64,000 nt of DNA from Chitinophagales bacterium (lineage in GTDB: Bacteria; Bacteroidota; Bacteroidia; Chitinophagales; UBA10324), in NCBI GenBank assembly GCA_013816805.1, contig JACDDS010000008.1, forward strand, positions 1 through 64,000, in the 5' to 3' direction. Made by a program: the position numbers and the translations under genes. Below, piece by piece: positions 9,483 to 17,858 of the stretch (position 1 is the first letter of the stretch; the number at the start of each line of letters is the position of its first letter). A model generated the notes under the pieces. It made no database searches. It saw nothing but the letters and a program-made list of their open reading frames with translations, and was not told the origin of the DNA.

Positions 9483-10220
9483 CTACATAATTTTACTCCT
9501 ATCTGATTCTGAGGCAGCCGCCAGATCTAAAAACCAATGTAACTCACCTGTATCAGGCTTTATCAATTGTGCCGGATATTGGTCTGGAGTAAAAGCTCCT
9601 TCTATCACCTTTTTTACCATCGCGGCTTTATTTTCTCCGGTAACTAAAAATGCAATCTGAGAAGCTTTATTTACAATAGGTGCAGTAAGGGTAATGCGCT
9701 CCATTTGCTGTTCTTCCACATAACATCCGCTTACCCATTTTGCTTTCTCTGCAACAAGCGGTGATTCGGGGAAAATGGATAACGTATGACCGTTGTCACC
9801 CATTCCCAGCAATACCAGATCGAACGAATTTTTTTCTGTATCAAAGTAATCGTGTAGAATTTTTTTATACGCTGCTACAGAATCTTCTAACTTAATATCA
9901 GTGCGCATGTAATGAATTTGGTCTGGTGGAATTGGTACCTTAGAAAGAAGAGCATCATAAGCCATTTTTCCATTATTTCTAATGTCATCGAATGACACGT
10001 AACGTTCATCACCAAAAAAAATATGCAGTTGCTTCCATAATATCTTATCACTTGCAGGTGATTGCGCTAATAACTCATAAAGTTGTTTTGGGGAGTTTCC
10101 TCCGGAAATTGCCCAGGTGAAAATTTCCTGGTGCATTAAGACCTTTCCAATATAATTAATGATCCAGTCGGCAAAAACAGCGATAAGCTTTTTCGGAGTT
10201 TCTTCAACATGAATTCGCAT
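9483..10220 (-). CDS. pgl: 6-phosphogluconolactonase
   Basis: A 245-residue protein of the NagB/RpiA/Pgl fold. Characteristic motifs are AISGGNSPKQLY near the N-terminus, FFGDERYV at about residue 90 and the GMGDNGHTLSIFP block around 140-155, the usual Pgl (DevB type) signature. It hydrolyses 6-phosphogluconolactone to 6-phosphogluconate in the cytoplasm. It is the last gene of a minus-strand operon gnd-zwf-pgl, starting 21 bases after the zwf stop. The three products catalyse consecutive steps of the oxidative pentose phosphate branch. Confidence 0.95.
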   Translation of the reverse strand: MRIHVEETPKKLIAVFADWIINYIGKVLMHQEIFTWAISGGNSPKQLYELLAQSPASDKILWKQLHIFFGDERYVSFDDIRNNGKMAYDALLSKVPIPPDQIHYMRTDIKLEDSVAAYKKILHDYFDTEKNSFDLVLLGMGDNGHTLSIFPESPLVAEKAKWVSGCYVEEQQMERITLTAPIVNKASQIAFLVTGENKAAMVKKVIEGAFTPDQYPAQLIKPDTGELHWFLDLAAASESDRSKIM

Positions 10221-10241
10221 TGTTTTATATAAGATGCAATT

Positions 10242-11759
10242 TTATGAGCCGCCTTCATTCTGAGGCAATGAAATCCAATACCTGCCATCTCTTGAAATTA
10301 ATGCTTCGGCATCTTCAGGTCCCCAGGAACCTGGCTTATAGTTCGGGAAGTCGGACGGGATCCTCGACTCCCACGCTTCTAAAATGGGAGTGATCACAGT
10401 CCAGGCAGCCTCAACCTGATCTGCCCTCATAAACAAGGTGGCATCACCCTGCATTACATCGAGCAACAGGGTTTCATAGGCTTCCGGAGAATTGCCGTCG
10501 TAAGCGGTTTTATAATTAAAAACCATATCTACGGGATCCAGCACCATCGATTGTCCCGGGCGCTTCGCCTGAAAACGAATCCGTGTATCTTCTTCAGGCT
10601 GAATACGAATTGTAAGCCTGTTCGGCCGCCAGCTGGTTCCTGCTTCCGAAGGAAAAGCATAATGTGGCGCTGGCCGGAACTGTAAGGTGATTAAAGTAGT
10701 TTTTTCTTCCAAGTATTTACCGGTGCGCACATAAAATGGAATTCCTTCCCACCGCCAATTGTCAATAATAAATTTTACAGCCGCAAATGTTTCGGTCCCC
10801 GATTTCGGGCTTACATCTTTTTCGTTTCTATAAGCACTTACTTTTTCTCCGTTAATATTACCGCTGTTATATTGTCCACGGACGGCAAACTGATGCACTT
10901 CGTCCTTAGTAATCGGATGTATGGCGTTCAGCACATCCACTTTTTTATTACGGATTTCATTTGCTTCAAAGCTAACAGGAGCTTCCATAGCAATCATGCA
11001 GATAAGCTGAAGTATGTGGTTTTGCACCATGTCTCGCAATGCACCGGAGGTATCATAATAGCCTGCACGGTTTTCAAGACCAACCGTTTCTGCAGCTGTG
11101 ATCTGCACATGGTCGAGGAAATTGCGATTCCAGATTGGTTCAAATAAGGTATTGGCAAAGCGCAACGCAAGGATATTCTGTACCGTTTCTTTTCCTAAAT
11201 AGTGGTCGATGCGGTAGATCTGGTCTTCCGCAAAAATCCCCTGTAAAAGATTATTCAGCTCGTGCGCGCTTTGCAGGTCGTGACCAAATGGTTTTTCTAC
11301 TACAATGCGTGTACATTTTTTATCAGCACAAATTTCAAGCTTACCTAAGAGGGGAGCAATTTCAGGCACCAGCTGCGGTGCCACAGCCATGTAAAAAATA
11401 GAATTTGGATGAATGCCCCATTCCCTCTCTTTATTTTTAACGATGTCCGCTATCTGAGGATAAGCACCTGCATCGGATGCATCCATCTTCAGATAAGATA
11501 TGTGATCAGAAAAAGATTTCCATTTATCCGGGATTTCATTTTGCCTGCGTGAAAACTTTTGCAAGCCTTCCAGCAAATGATTTTTATAATCGCTATCAGA
11601 AAATTCTCCCCTGGAAATACCGATAATCTCGAATTTTTCCGGAAGAAAATCATCCAGGAAAAGATTGTAGAGCGCCGGAGTGAGCTTACGGAAGTTGAGA
11701 TCGCCGCTTCCTCCAAAAATAAACAGGAGTGAAGCTGATGGTCGTTTATCTTTTTGCAT
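10242..11759 (-). CDS. zwf: Glucose-6-phosphate 1-dehydrogenase
   Basis: A 505-residue cytoplasmic enzyme that oxidises glucose 6-phosphate to 6-phosphogluconolactone with reduction of NAD(P). The dinucleotide-binding motif is FGGSGDL at residues 15-21, where GASGDL is commoner. EKPFG lies near 155 and the active-site signature RIDHYLGKE at 183-191. Length and motif order match the family. The ATG is 8 bases after the gnd stop and pgl follows 21 bases downstream, so this is a tightly packed operon. Confidence 0.97.
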   Translation of the reverse strand: MQKDKRPSASLLFIFGGSGDLNFRKLTPALYNLFLDDFLPEKFEIIGISRGEFSDSDYKNHLLEGLQKFSRRQNEIPDKWKSFSDHISYLKMDASDAGAYPQIADIVKNKEREWGIHPNSIFYMAVAPQLVPEIAPLLGKLEICADKKCTRIVVEKPFGHDLQSAHELNNLLQGIFAEDQIYRIDHYLGKETVQNILALRFANTLFEPIWNRNFLDHVQITAAETVGLENRAGYYDTSGALRDMVQNHILQLICMIAMEAPVSFEANEIRNKKVDVLNAIHPITKDEVHQFAVRGQYNSGNINGEKVSAYRNEKDVSPKSGTETFAAVKFIIDNWRWEGIPFYVRTGKYLEEKTTLITLQFRPAPHYAFPSEAGTSWRPNRLTIRIQPEEDTRIRFQAKRPGQSMVLDPVDMVFNYKTAYDGNSPEAYETLLLDVMQGDATLFMRADQVEAAWTVITPILEAWESRIPSDFPNYKPGSWGPEDAEALISRDGRYWISLPQNEGGS

Positions 11760-11767
11760 TTAGTATA

Positions 11768-13177
11768 TTATTGATTCCATTCTGTATGAAAGGTGCCGGA
11801 CATGTCAACACGTTGGTAGGTATGTGCCCCAAATAAATCCCTTTGTGCCTGTATCAGGTTTGTAGGTAACTGAGCGCTCCGGTACGCATCGAAATAGGAA
11901 ATTGCAGCCATCATTCCCGCAACGGGAAATCCATTTTTTACAGCCTCCGTAATTACTTGCCGGATCGATTGCTCTTTAGATTTCAATAGGGAAGCCACGT
12001 TAGGATCAAGCAAAATATTAGAAAGGGAAGCAGTTTTATTGAATGCCTGAAGGAAAATTTCCAGGAGTGCTGAGCGGATAATGCATCCACCGCGCCATAT
12101 CCTTACCACCTCAGGAACTGGAATTTCCATTTTCAATTCTTCGGAAGCTTTTTGAAGCATTGCCAGTCCCTGTGCATAACAAATTATGGTAGCAAAATGC
12201 AGAGCATCCCGCAATTGATCTTGGGATATGCCTGGCTTATTATTTAAATCCTGAGATGAATATAACTGAGCTACTGCTACTCTTTCTTCTTTATATGAAG
12301 AAAGGTCGCGCATGGAAACTGCGATATCAATCACCGGGACAGGCACAGGCAAATCCATAGCATCCTGTGAAGTCCACTTACCGGTGCCCTTTGATCCGGC
12401 TTTATCGAGTATCAAATCGACGAGCCTGTTAGGAGTTTTGTCATCCTGCTGCAAAAAAATAGCTGCTGTTATTTCTAGAAGAAAAGATTTCATATCTCCT
12501 TCGTTCCAGGCAGCGTACACTCCATGAAGCTGGTCGTTGTTTAATCCTGCTCCTTTTTTCAGAAGCCAGTACGTTTCGCTGATGAGTTGCATAATGGCGT
12601 ATTCAATACCATTGTGCACCATCTTAACATAGTGGCCCGCAGCATCTTTACCCAGGTAGGCCACGCATGCGCTATCGCCAACCTTTGCTGCTACAGCTTG
12701 CAGTATTTGCTTAATTGAATTGTAGGCTTCCTGGTCTCCACCGGGCATAATGCTCGGACCGTTTCGGGCGCCTCGTTCTCCTCCCGAGATACCTATTCCC
12801 ATAAAATGGATTCCTTTTTCTTCCACGTATTTTACACGCCGGAGTGTATCGGTATAATGAGAATTTCCCCCGTCTATGATTACGTCGCCTTTTTCCAGCA
12901 GCGGCAATAAATTTTCAATTACGTCATCTACCGGCTTGCCTGCTGGTACCAGCATCATTATTTTACGCGGCCTGTTCAGTGCTTTGGTCATTTGTGCAAG
13001 AGTTGGAAAACCTTTCACCTGTGAGCCGGGTGTTGCCGCCGACTCCAGCTGAGAAATTTTCCCTGTATCCAGATCAAATCCTGCTGCGGCGAATCCATGA
13101 TCAGCCATATTAAGCAAGAGGTTGCGGCCCATGGTTCCTAAGCCGATCATTCCAAAATCAAATAGGTAAGAAGCCAC
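11768..13177 (-). CDS. gnd: 6-phosphogluconate dehydrogenase, decarboxylating
   Basis: A 469-residue enzyme that converts 6-phosphogluconate to ribulose 5-phosphate and CO2, with reduction of NADP. The Rossmann motif GLGTMGRN is at 12-19, followed by DGGNSHYTDT and the family signature GISGGERGARNGPSIMPGG. The GTG start at 13177 is chosen because the only later candidate (the Met in DFGMIGLG) would remove the first strand of the Rossmann fold, and an in-frame stop lies just upstream. First gene of gnd-zwf-pgl. A TATCTTTG promoter element lies about 30 bases upstream. Confidence 0.96.
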   Translation of the reverse strand: MASYLFDFGMIGLGTMGRNLLLNMADHGFAAAGFDLDTGKISQLESAATPGSQVKGFPTLAQMTKALNRPRKIMMLVPAGKPVDDVIENLLPLLEKGDVIIDGGNSHYTDTLRRVKYVEEKGIHFMGIGISGGERGARNGPSIMPGGDQEAYNSIKQILQAVAAKVGDSACVAYLGKDAAGHYVKMVHNGIEYAIMQLISETYWLLKKGAGLNNDQLHGVYAAWNEGDMKSFLLEITAAIFLQQDDKTPNRLVDLILDKAGSKGTGKWTSQDAMDLPVPVPVIDIAVSMRDLSSYKEERVAVAQLYSSQDLNNKPGISQDQLRDALHFATIICYAQGLAMLQKASEELKMEIPVPEVVRIWRGGCIIRSALLEIFLQAFNKTASLSNILLDPNVASLLKSKEQSIRQVITEAVKNGFPVAGMMAAISYFDAYRSAQLPTNLIQAQRDLFGAHTYQRVDMSGTFHTEWNQ

Positions 13178-13205
13178 GTGTTGTGCTTAAGTTTATTTAC
13201 ATCGC

Positions 13206-13213
13206 CAAAGATA
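13206..13213 (-). promoter_or_regulatory. Bacteroidota-type -7 element of the gnd-zwf-pgl operon
   Basis: TATCTTTG on the minus strand fits the TAnnTTTG consensus and is 29 bases upstream of the GTG start. No convincing -33 TTG at the usual distance was seen. Confidence 0.5.
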
Positions 13214-13389
13214 CTTATTTCAATAAAGGGCCTCTAAATGGCTTTATCCTGAAGAGGAAAAATTTAGTGAAATTCGAAGCTAACTTTGAATTTTTCAAGA
13301 ATTATTAGAAAAGAATTTTGCTTCAACTCCTTCTTTATTTTAAGTCGATCTCCGAGGTAATAGAGTCTTATAAATTTTACAATTTCTAT

Positions 13390-13773
13390 TTAAGTTCTGA
13401 AAATTTTCAGATAAGGGTCAAAAATAAATACGCGATCCCTGGCTGCACCTGTTATTTCTTTCACCGTCCCTGCCTCTTGAAAGGTTGAAATAAGAAGGCC
13501 CGATGTTTTTGGGGTAAGATTTAGAGATTCACTGATTTGGTTAATAGTAGTTGCCGGTTGCCTGAAAAGATAGTTCAATAATGGTATTGCATTTTTTACT
13601 TTTTTCCCCATCATCATCACCTTATCTTCAAGCAGGTGTTCTTTCAAAGAAATAATTTTTTTCAATGTATTTAAGGCATCTTCCCCCGTTTGAATTACTC
13701 CACTTAAGAAAAATATAAGGATCGGGCTTATTTTACTTTGAGGCCCTAAAGTAAAATAGTGTGTGCCGCTATT
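13390..13773 (-). pseudogene. Fic-family protein relic, C-terminal HTH part only
   Basis: The minus-strand frame from 13773 to 13390 is open but has no ATG start; the first possible start is a TTG at 13665. Its translation resembles the C-terminus of Fic-domain proteins: ILIFFLSGVIQTGEDAL (the helix after the Fic core), a coiled region, LLNYLFRQPATTINQI, a winged-helix segment and the closing block EITGAARDRVFIFDPYL. The catalytic Fic motif HPFxxGNGR is absent. An in-frame stop lies at 13774-13776 inside a three-arm inverted repeat. Beyond it the same frame gives YYNSMKAKG, which could be a weak match to the segment just before this helix in intact Fic proteins. It is most likely a decayed Fic AMPylator gene; a small HTH protein from the TTG cannot be excluded. 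Confidence 0.7.
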
Positions 13774-13780
13774 TTACTTT
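13729..13780. repeat. Three-arm inverted/direct repeat forming two mutually exclusive hairpins
   Basis: Arm A (13729-13739, TATTTTACTTT) and arm C (13769-13780, CTATTTTACTTT) are direct copies. Arm B between them (13748-13759, AAAGTAAAATAG) is their reverse complement. A-B gives a perfect 11-bp stem with an 8-base loop, and B-C a perfect 12-bp stem with a 9-base loop. It lies just downstream of the aspS stop and ends almost where Fic similarity begins. It may be a terminator, an old Fic operator or a small inserted repeat. Confidence 0.6.
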
Positions 13781-13830
13781 GTTACAAACAGAAATAAGCA
13801 ACCCTTGGCTTTCATTGAATTATAATACCG

Positions 13831-15579
13831 TTATAACCCCAACTCTTTCTTTTGCTTATCATCAATTTCCCCCGGGGCATCGAGCATCATATCCCGTCCC
13901 ATATTATTTTTAGGAAAAGCGATAAAGTCACGAATGTTTTCCTGGTTCGCAATCGTAATAGAACAAAACCGATCGAAGCCAAAAGCAATTCCTCCGTGAG
14001 GAGGCGCACCGAATTCAAAAGCATTCAGGATAAAACCAAATTTGCTTTCCGCTTCTTCCCTCGAAAGGCCGAGCATCTTAAACATCCGCATCTGGTCATT
14101 CCTGTTGTGAATACGAATAGAGCCTCCTCCAATTTCCACTCCATTAATCACCACATCATATGCATTTGCCTTTACTCTTCCGGGATTGGTATCTAAAAGC
14201 CCATCCTCTTCTTTCCTCCACGAAGTGAATGGATGATGCATTGCATTCCATCTTTTTTCATCTTCATCATATTCCAGCAAAGGAAAATCAAGGACCCACA
14301 GCGGTTTGAAATCTTCTGCCTTCCTGAGGCCCAGCATAGTTCCCATAAGTAATCTCAATTCACTAAGCGCTTTTACGGTTTTCAAAATATCTCCTGCAAG
14401 AAGCAATATCAGATCAGCTGGCTGCGCCTGAAACTCAGCAGTAACTTTTTTTAAATCTTCATAATCATAAAATTTATCTATTGAAGATTTTAAAGATCCA
14501 TCTGCATGATACCTGATGTAGATCAATCCCTGTGCACCAACCTGGGGTTGTTTTACAAATGCGGTAAGGTCATCTATTTGCTTCCGGGAATATTCAGCGC
14601 AACCTTTTGCATTGATTCCGACTACCGCTTCGGCTTCATTAAATATTTTAAAGTCTTTTTTTTCAACCCGGTTCACTATACCATCTTTTAAATAAACAAA
14701 CCTCATTTCAAAGCGCGTATCGGGCTTATCGTTCCCATACCATTTCATTGCTTCCTCATAGGTTATACGCGGAAAGGCAGGCAGCTCAATTCCTCTTACC
14801 TTTTTAAATACGTGCTTCACCATGCCCTCAAACATCTGGAGCACATCTTCACGCTCAACAAAAGCCATCTCGCAATCTATTTGTGTAAATTCAGGCTGAC
14901 GATCGGCACGCAAATCTTCATCTCTAAAACAACGAACAATCTGGTAATAGCGATCAAATCCGCTGACCATCAGCAGTTGCTTAAAGGTTTGCGGAGACTG
15001 GGGTAAAGCGTAGAAATGACCCGGGTTCAGGCGGGAGGGAACTACAAAATCCCGGGCACCTTCGGGAGTTGATTTAATTAGGTGAGGAGTTTCCACATCT
15101 GCAAATCCCTCTCCGTCTAAATATTCACGGACAGCCTTTGCCACCTGGTGGCGGTGCAATAAATTTTGTTGTACCGGTTTTCTGCGCAAGTCAAGGTAGC
15201 GGTATTTCATGCGCAACTCGTCCCCGCCATCCGTTTCATCTTCAATAGTAAAAGGAGGAGTTTTTGAAACATTCAATATTTCAAAGTTTTCTGCAAAGAT
15301 TTCAATATCACCTGTTGGCAAATTTGAATTGATATTCGACCGCTTATAAATGGTACCAGTAACAGAGATTACATATTCGCGGCCAAGCTCTTTCGCCCTC
15401 TCAGCGAGCTCAGCATTTTTTTCCGGGTTAAAAACCAGCTGTGTTATACCATAACGGTCGCGGAGATCAACAAAGATCATACTCCCAAAATTGCGGATAC
15501 GGTGCACCCATCCGCTAAGCGTAACAGTTTTTCCTGCATCCGTAAATCGAAGTTCACCGCAGGTATTGGTTCGGTACAT
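13831..15579 (-). CDS. aspS: Aspartyl-tRNA synthetase
   Basis: A 582-residue class II synthetase that charges tRNA(Asp). An N-terminal OB-fold anticodon-binding domain (about 1-105, with [11 protein letters not shown]) is followed by the catalytic domain with motif 2 [16 protein letters not shown], a bacterial GAD-type insertion (about 285-410) and motif 3 [10 protein letters not shown] near the C-terminus. Length and insertion are those of bacterial AspRS. It appears to be monocistronic: a TACTTTTG promoter element lies about 45 bases upstream, and an inverted repeat lies some 50 bases downstream of the stop. Confidence 0.97.
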   Translation of the reverse strand: MYRTNTCGELRFTDAGKTVTLSGWVHRIRNFGSMIFVDLRDRYGITQLVFNPEKNAELAERAKELGREYVISVTGTIYKRSNINSNLPTGDIEIFAENFEILNVSKTPPFTIEDETDGGDELRMKYRYLDLRRKPVQQNLLHRHQVAKAVREYLDGEGFADVETPHLIKSTPEGARDFVVPSRLNPGHFYALPQSPQTFKQLLMVSGFDRYYQIVRCFRDEDLRADRQPEFTQIDCEMAFVEREDVLQMFEGMVKHVFKKVRGIELPAFPRITYEEAMKWYGNDKPDTRFEMRFVYLKDGIVNRVEKKDFKIFNEAEAVVGINAKGCAEYSRKQIDDLTAFVKQPQVGAQGLIYIRYHADGSLKSSIDKFYDYEDLKKVTAEFQAQPADLILLLAGDILKTVKALSELRLLMGTMLGLRKAEDFKPLWVLDFPLLEYDEDEKRWNAMHHPFTSWRKEEDGLLDTNPGRVKANAYDVVINGVEIGGGSIRIHNRNDQMRMFKMLGLSREEAESKFGFILNAFEFGAPPHGGIAFGFDRFCSITIANQENIRDFIAFPKNNMGRDMMLDAPGEIDDKQKKELGL

Positions 15580-15623
15580 TACAGTAGTAGATAGGAAGCT
15601 TTATTTTGTAGTATTCTGATCCG

Positions 15624-15631
15624 CAAAAGTA
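15624..15631 (-). promoter_or_regulatory. -7 promoter element of aspS
   Basis: TACTTTTG on the minus strand matches TAnnTTTG, 44 bases upstream of the ATG at 15579. No clear -33 TTG. Confidence 0.45.
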
Positions 15632-15660
15632 TTGTTTTGAAACAGAAAAAAATCATAGTA

Positions 15661-16359
15661 TTAAATAACCTTCTCTTCCATAAATGCATATTGGTCCGCT
15701 ATCCCCTTCATAATTAACACTTGCGCTAATATATAAGCGAACATAATAAGGAATGAACCAAGAATGAAAGGCTGTACGAACCTGTTGATTTCAGCCAGTG
15801 AATCAGACAGGAGAAAAAAAATAACACCTGCAAAAACTTGCTGAAAACTCTTATTACCTGAAACATTGAAACGACTAAATGCCATTAAAATCATTATAGT
15901 AACGATGCACTCATAAAGGATAACCGGAACCAACATATCATCCAGCTGCTTTCTAAACAAAAGAGGAAAACCAAAACCGTATGCAAAACCTATTACTACC
16001 AGCCAGGGTCTTTGCGCCAGCATCATTTTTCTATTCCTGATTTCAGTAAAAAAAGCAACAGCATAAATTATATAGGCTATTAAGAATAATACCGAACCAA
16101 TAAAGAAAAAAAGAGAATCCATGGCCTGCAATGCCATGCTTATATCACCGATCCATGAAAAAAATAATGCGAACAGAATAAGATACCGGACAGGGCTAAA
16201 TACATTTTTTGTTACCTGAAAAAAAGCAACCCACAAAACAGGGATCATTAAAGGCCTGGTGACCATTGCCAGCCAATCGGCAGCAAAAAAAATTGCCATC
16301 AGATTTATAAAGGCAATGATAAAATAAATACGAAGCGATGTATCAAACTTGCTTTCCAT
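15661..16359 (-). CDS. YhhN/TMEM86-family membrane protein (lysoplasmalogenase-like)
   Basis: A 232-residue integral membrane protein with about seven or eight hydrophobic segments. The family's conserved acidic motif is visible in FSWIGDISMAL near residue 70, after a segment with RPLMIPVLW that corresponds to the conserved KP...P region. YhhN-family proteins include enzymes that hydrolyse lysoplasmalogen vinyl-ether bonds, but activity in this lineage is unproven. It starts 49 bases after the end of the anchored coiled-coil gene on the same strand, so the two may be co-transcribed. Confidence 0.75.
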   Translation of the reverse strand: MESKFDTSLRIYFIIAFINLMAIFFAADWLAMVTRPLMIPVLWVAFFQVTKNVFSPVRYLILFALFFSWIGDISMALQAMDSLFFFIGSVLFLIAYIIYAVAFFTEIRNRKMMLAQRPWLVVIGFAYGFGFPLLFRKQLDDMLVPVILYECIVTIMILMAFSRFNVSGNKSFQQVFAGVIFFLLSDSLAEINRFVQPFILGSFLIMFAYILAQVLIMKGIADQYAFMEEKVI

Positions 16360-16408
16360 CCGGAATCAGATGCTTTTAAGAAAATTTATATACTATCCTA
16401 AAGGTCGA

Positions 16409-16939
16409 TTAATAAACTTTTCTCACTTCCGCCTTTAGTGTATCTAGCGCCTTCTGAGTGGGTAATGCCTGCTCATTATTAATAAAGTATTCCAATACAC
16501 CCCTTCCAAGGTCTTTTCCAGTTGCAGTTTCAGGCATATCAGCAGAAATACGGTTGACAATAGAAACAATTTCTTCCTTTACCTGAACAATCATCAACCA
16601 GGTGCCTGCCGAAACATAGATTTGTTGTGCAAGGTTATGCTCGAATTCAGCCCTGATATTTGAGATGAGTGCCAACTGCAAATCCCGCGCATTCATACCT
16701 GCCTTATTCACCCTCTGCAATAAATTATTAGGAGAAATCCGTTCTAAAAAAATAGTAAGGCGTTCGTATGCCTGTAACCGTACAGGTAATGAAGTTTTAT
16801 AATTTTCCACACGTAGCTCTAACTGCTTGAGCTCTTTTTGTGAACCTAAAAAATTGCTTAGAATCAAATATGCCGTAAGCATAACCACCAGGGAAGGAAG
16901 AATATATTTTAAAATTTCAAGCACATCAGACCAATTCAT
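16409..16939 (-). CDS. Conserved membrane-anchored coiled-coil protein, unknown function
   Basis: A 176-residue protein with one N-terminal membrane helix (about residues 10-29) followed by a soluble, mostly helical region; residues 33-70 could form a coiled coil. It resembles short conserved proteins found in many Bacteroidota without assigned function. The C-terminal part would be cytoplasmic. It precedes the YhhN gene on the same strand. No catalytic motif is visible. Confidence 0.65.
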   Translation of the reverse strand: MNWSDVLEILKYILPSLVVMLTAYLILSNFLGSQKELKQLELRVENYKTSLPVRLQAYERLTIFLERISPNNLLQRVNKAGMNARDLQLALISNIRAEFEHNLAQQIYVSAGTWLMIVQVKEEIVSIVNRISADMPETATGKDLGRGVLEYFINNEQALPTQKALDTLKAEVRKVY

Positions 16940-17047
16940 ACAAGCGAAATAATTTTAATAAGTGATAATGAAGGCAAAGATCAAAAAAACAATATTATGC
17001 TAATATTAAACGACTCAATGGAACACAATTTATACCGGCTTTGTTAC

Positions 17048-17055
17048 TATTTTTG
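17048..17055 (+). promoter_or_regulatory. -7 promoter element of the IscA-family gene
   Basis: TATTTTTG on the plus strand fits TAnnTTTG and is 20 bases upstream of the ATG at 17076. Confidence 0.45.
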
Positions 17056-17075
17056 TATTGTAAACAGCGAGCTTT

Positions 17076-17447
17076 ATGAATGATGTATTTTTTGAAGATA
17101 AAACAACGACCACTTTTGAATGTCCGGTATCCTTGACTGATAGTGCTGTAAATGAAATTAAACGGTTGTTGAGTGAGGAAAAAATACCCTCTGACAATGC
17201 ATTGCGGATCGGGGTAAAAGGAGGTGGATGCTCTGGCATGAGTTATATATTAGGCTTTGATAAAAAGGAAGAGAATGACGAAGAATATGAAATAGAGGGA
17301 ATAAAAATAATTATGAACAGATCTCATAAATTATACCTTTTTGGAATGGGCATTAATTATGAAAATGGATTAAATGCACGGGGATTTGTTTTTCAAAATC
17401 CTAATGCCACAAAAACCTGCGGTTGCGGCTCCTCTTTTTCAGCCTGA
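17076..17447 (+). CDS. Iron-sulfur cluster assembly protein, IscA/ErpA (HesB) family
   Basis: A 123-residue A-type carrier protein. The three conserved cysteines are present: C52 in GGGCSGMSY, and C115 and C117 in CGCGSSFSA at the C-terminus. The ending GLNARGFVFQNPNATKTCGC is typical of the family. Such proteins carry iron or Fe-S clusters to target apoproteins in the cytoplasm. The N-terminal extension of about 15 residues is normal for Bacteroidota members. No other isc or suf genes are in the window, so it stands apart from its assembly operon. IscA and ErpA cannot be separated by eye. Confidence 0.92.
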   Translation: MNDVFFEDKTTTTFECPVSLTDSAVNEIKRLLSEEKIPSDNALRIGVKGGGCSGMSYILGFDKKEENDEEYEIEGIKIIMNRSHKLYLFGMGINYENGLNARGFVFQNPNATKTCGCGSSFSA

Positions 17448-17496
17448 AAAAAATGAGGTTAATACCTTCTCAATGTTAATTGCTGAATTGCAAGAA

Positions 17497-17847
17497 TTAG
17501 ATCTTACCAAAAAAGTCAGATTTTATTTCTGCAAGTGCAGCTTTTATATTTTCCTGGAAACCTGTAAACAGCTTTAGAATATCGCCTGAAATTTTATCGC
17601 CCGGTTCAATTAAGTGCATAGCGTTTACAAATGCATCTGTTTCTTTGATTCCAAGCATGGCAATATTTGTTTTGATCTTATGTGTAGTGGCTTTCGCCGT
17701 TGCAATATCTTTTTGTGCCAGTGCTTTTTCAATGCTGACAATTTCCTTCGGAGTTTCCTTTAAATAAAGCTCAAGAATGGTCTTCATTGATTCTGTATCA
17801 TCATGATAATAATCTATTAAGAAATCAAGATGATATTTTTTTTTCAA
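17497..17847 (-). CDS. Orphan HPt phosphotransfer protein
   Basis: A 116-residue helical protein matching stand-alone histidine phosphotransfer domains. The candidate phosphorylated residue is H56 in ATTHKIKTN, at the position of the usual AHxLKG signature and followed by MLGIKE. Such proteins pass phosphoryl groups between response-regulator receiver domains in multi-step relays. No hybrid kinase or partner regulator lies nearby. It starts 11 bases after the stop of a T9SS cargo gene on the same strand, so it is probably co-transcribed with it, an unusual neighbour for a signalling protein. Confidence 0.75.
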   Translation of the reverse strand: MKKKYHLDFLIDYYHDDTESMKTILELYLKETPKEIVSIEKALAQKDIATAKATTHKIKTNIAMLGIKETDAFVNAMHLIEPGDKISGDILKLFTGFQENIKAALAEIKSDFFGKI

Positions 17848-17858
17848 TGATGAAGAAT

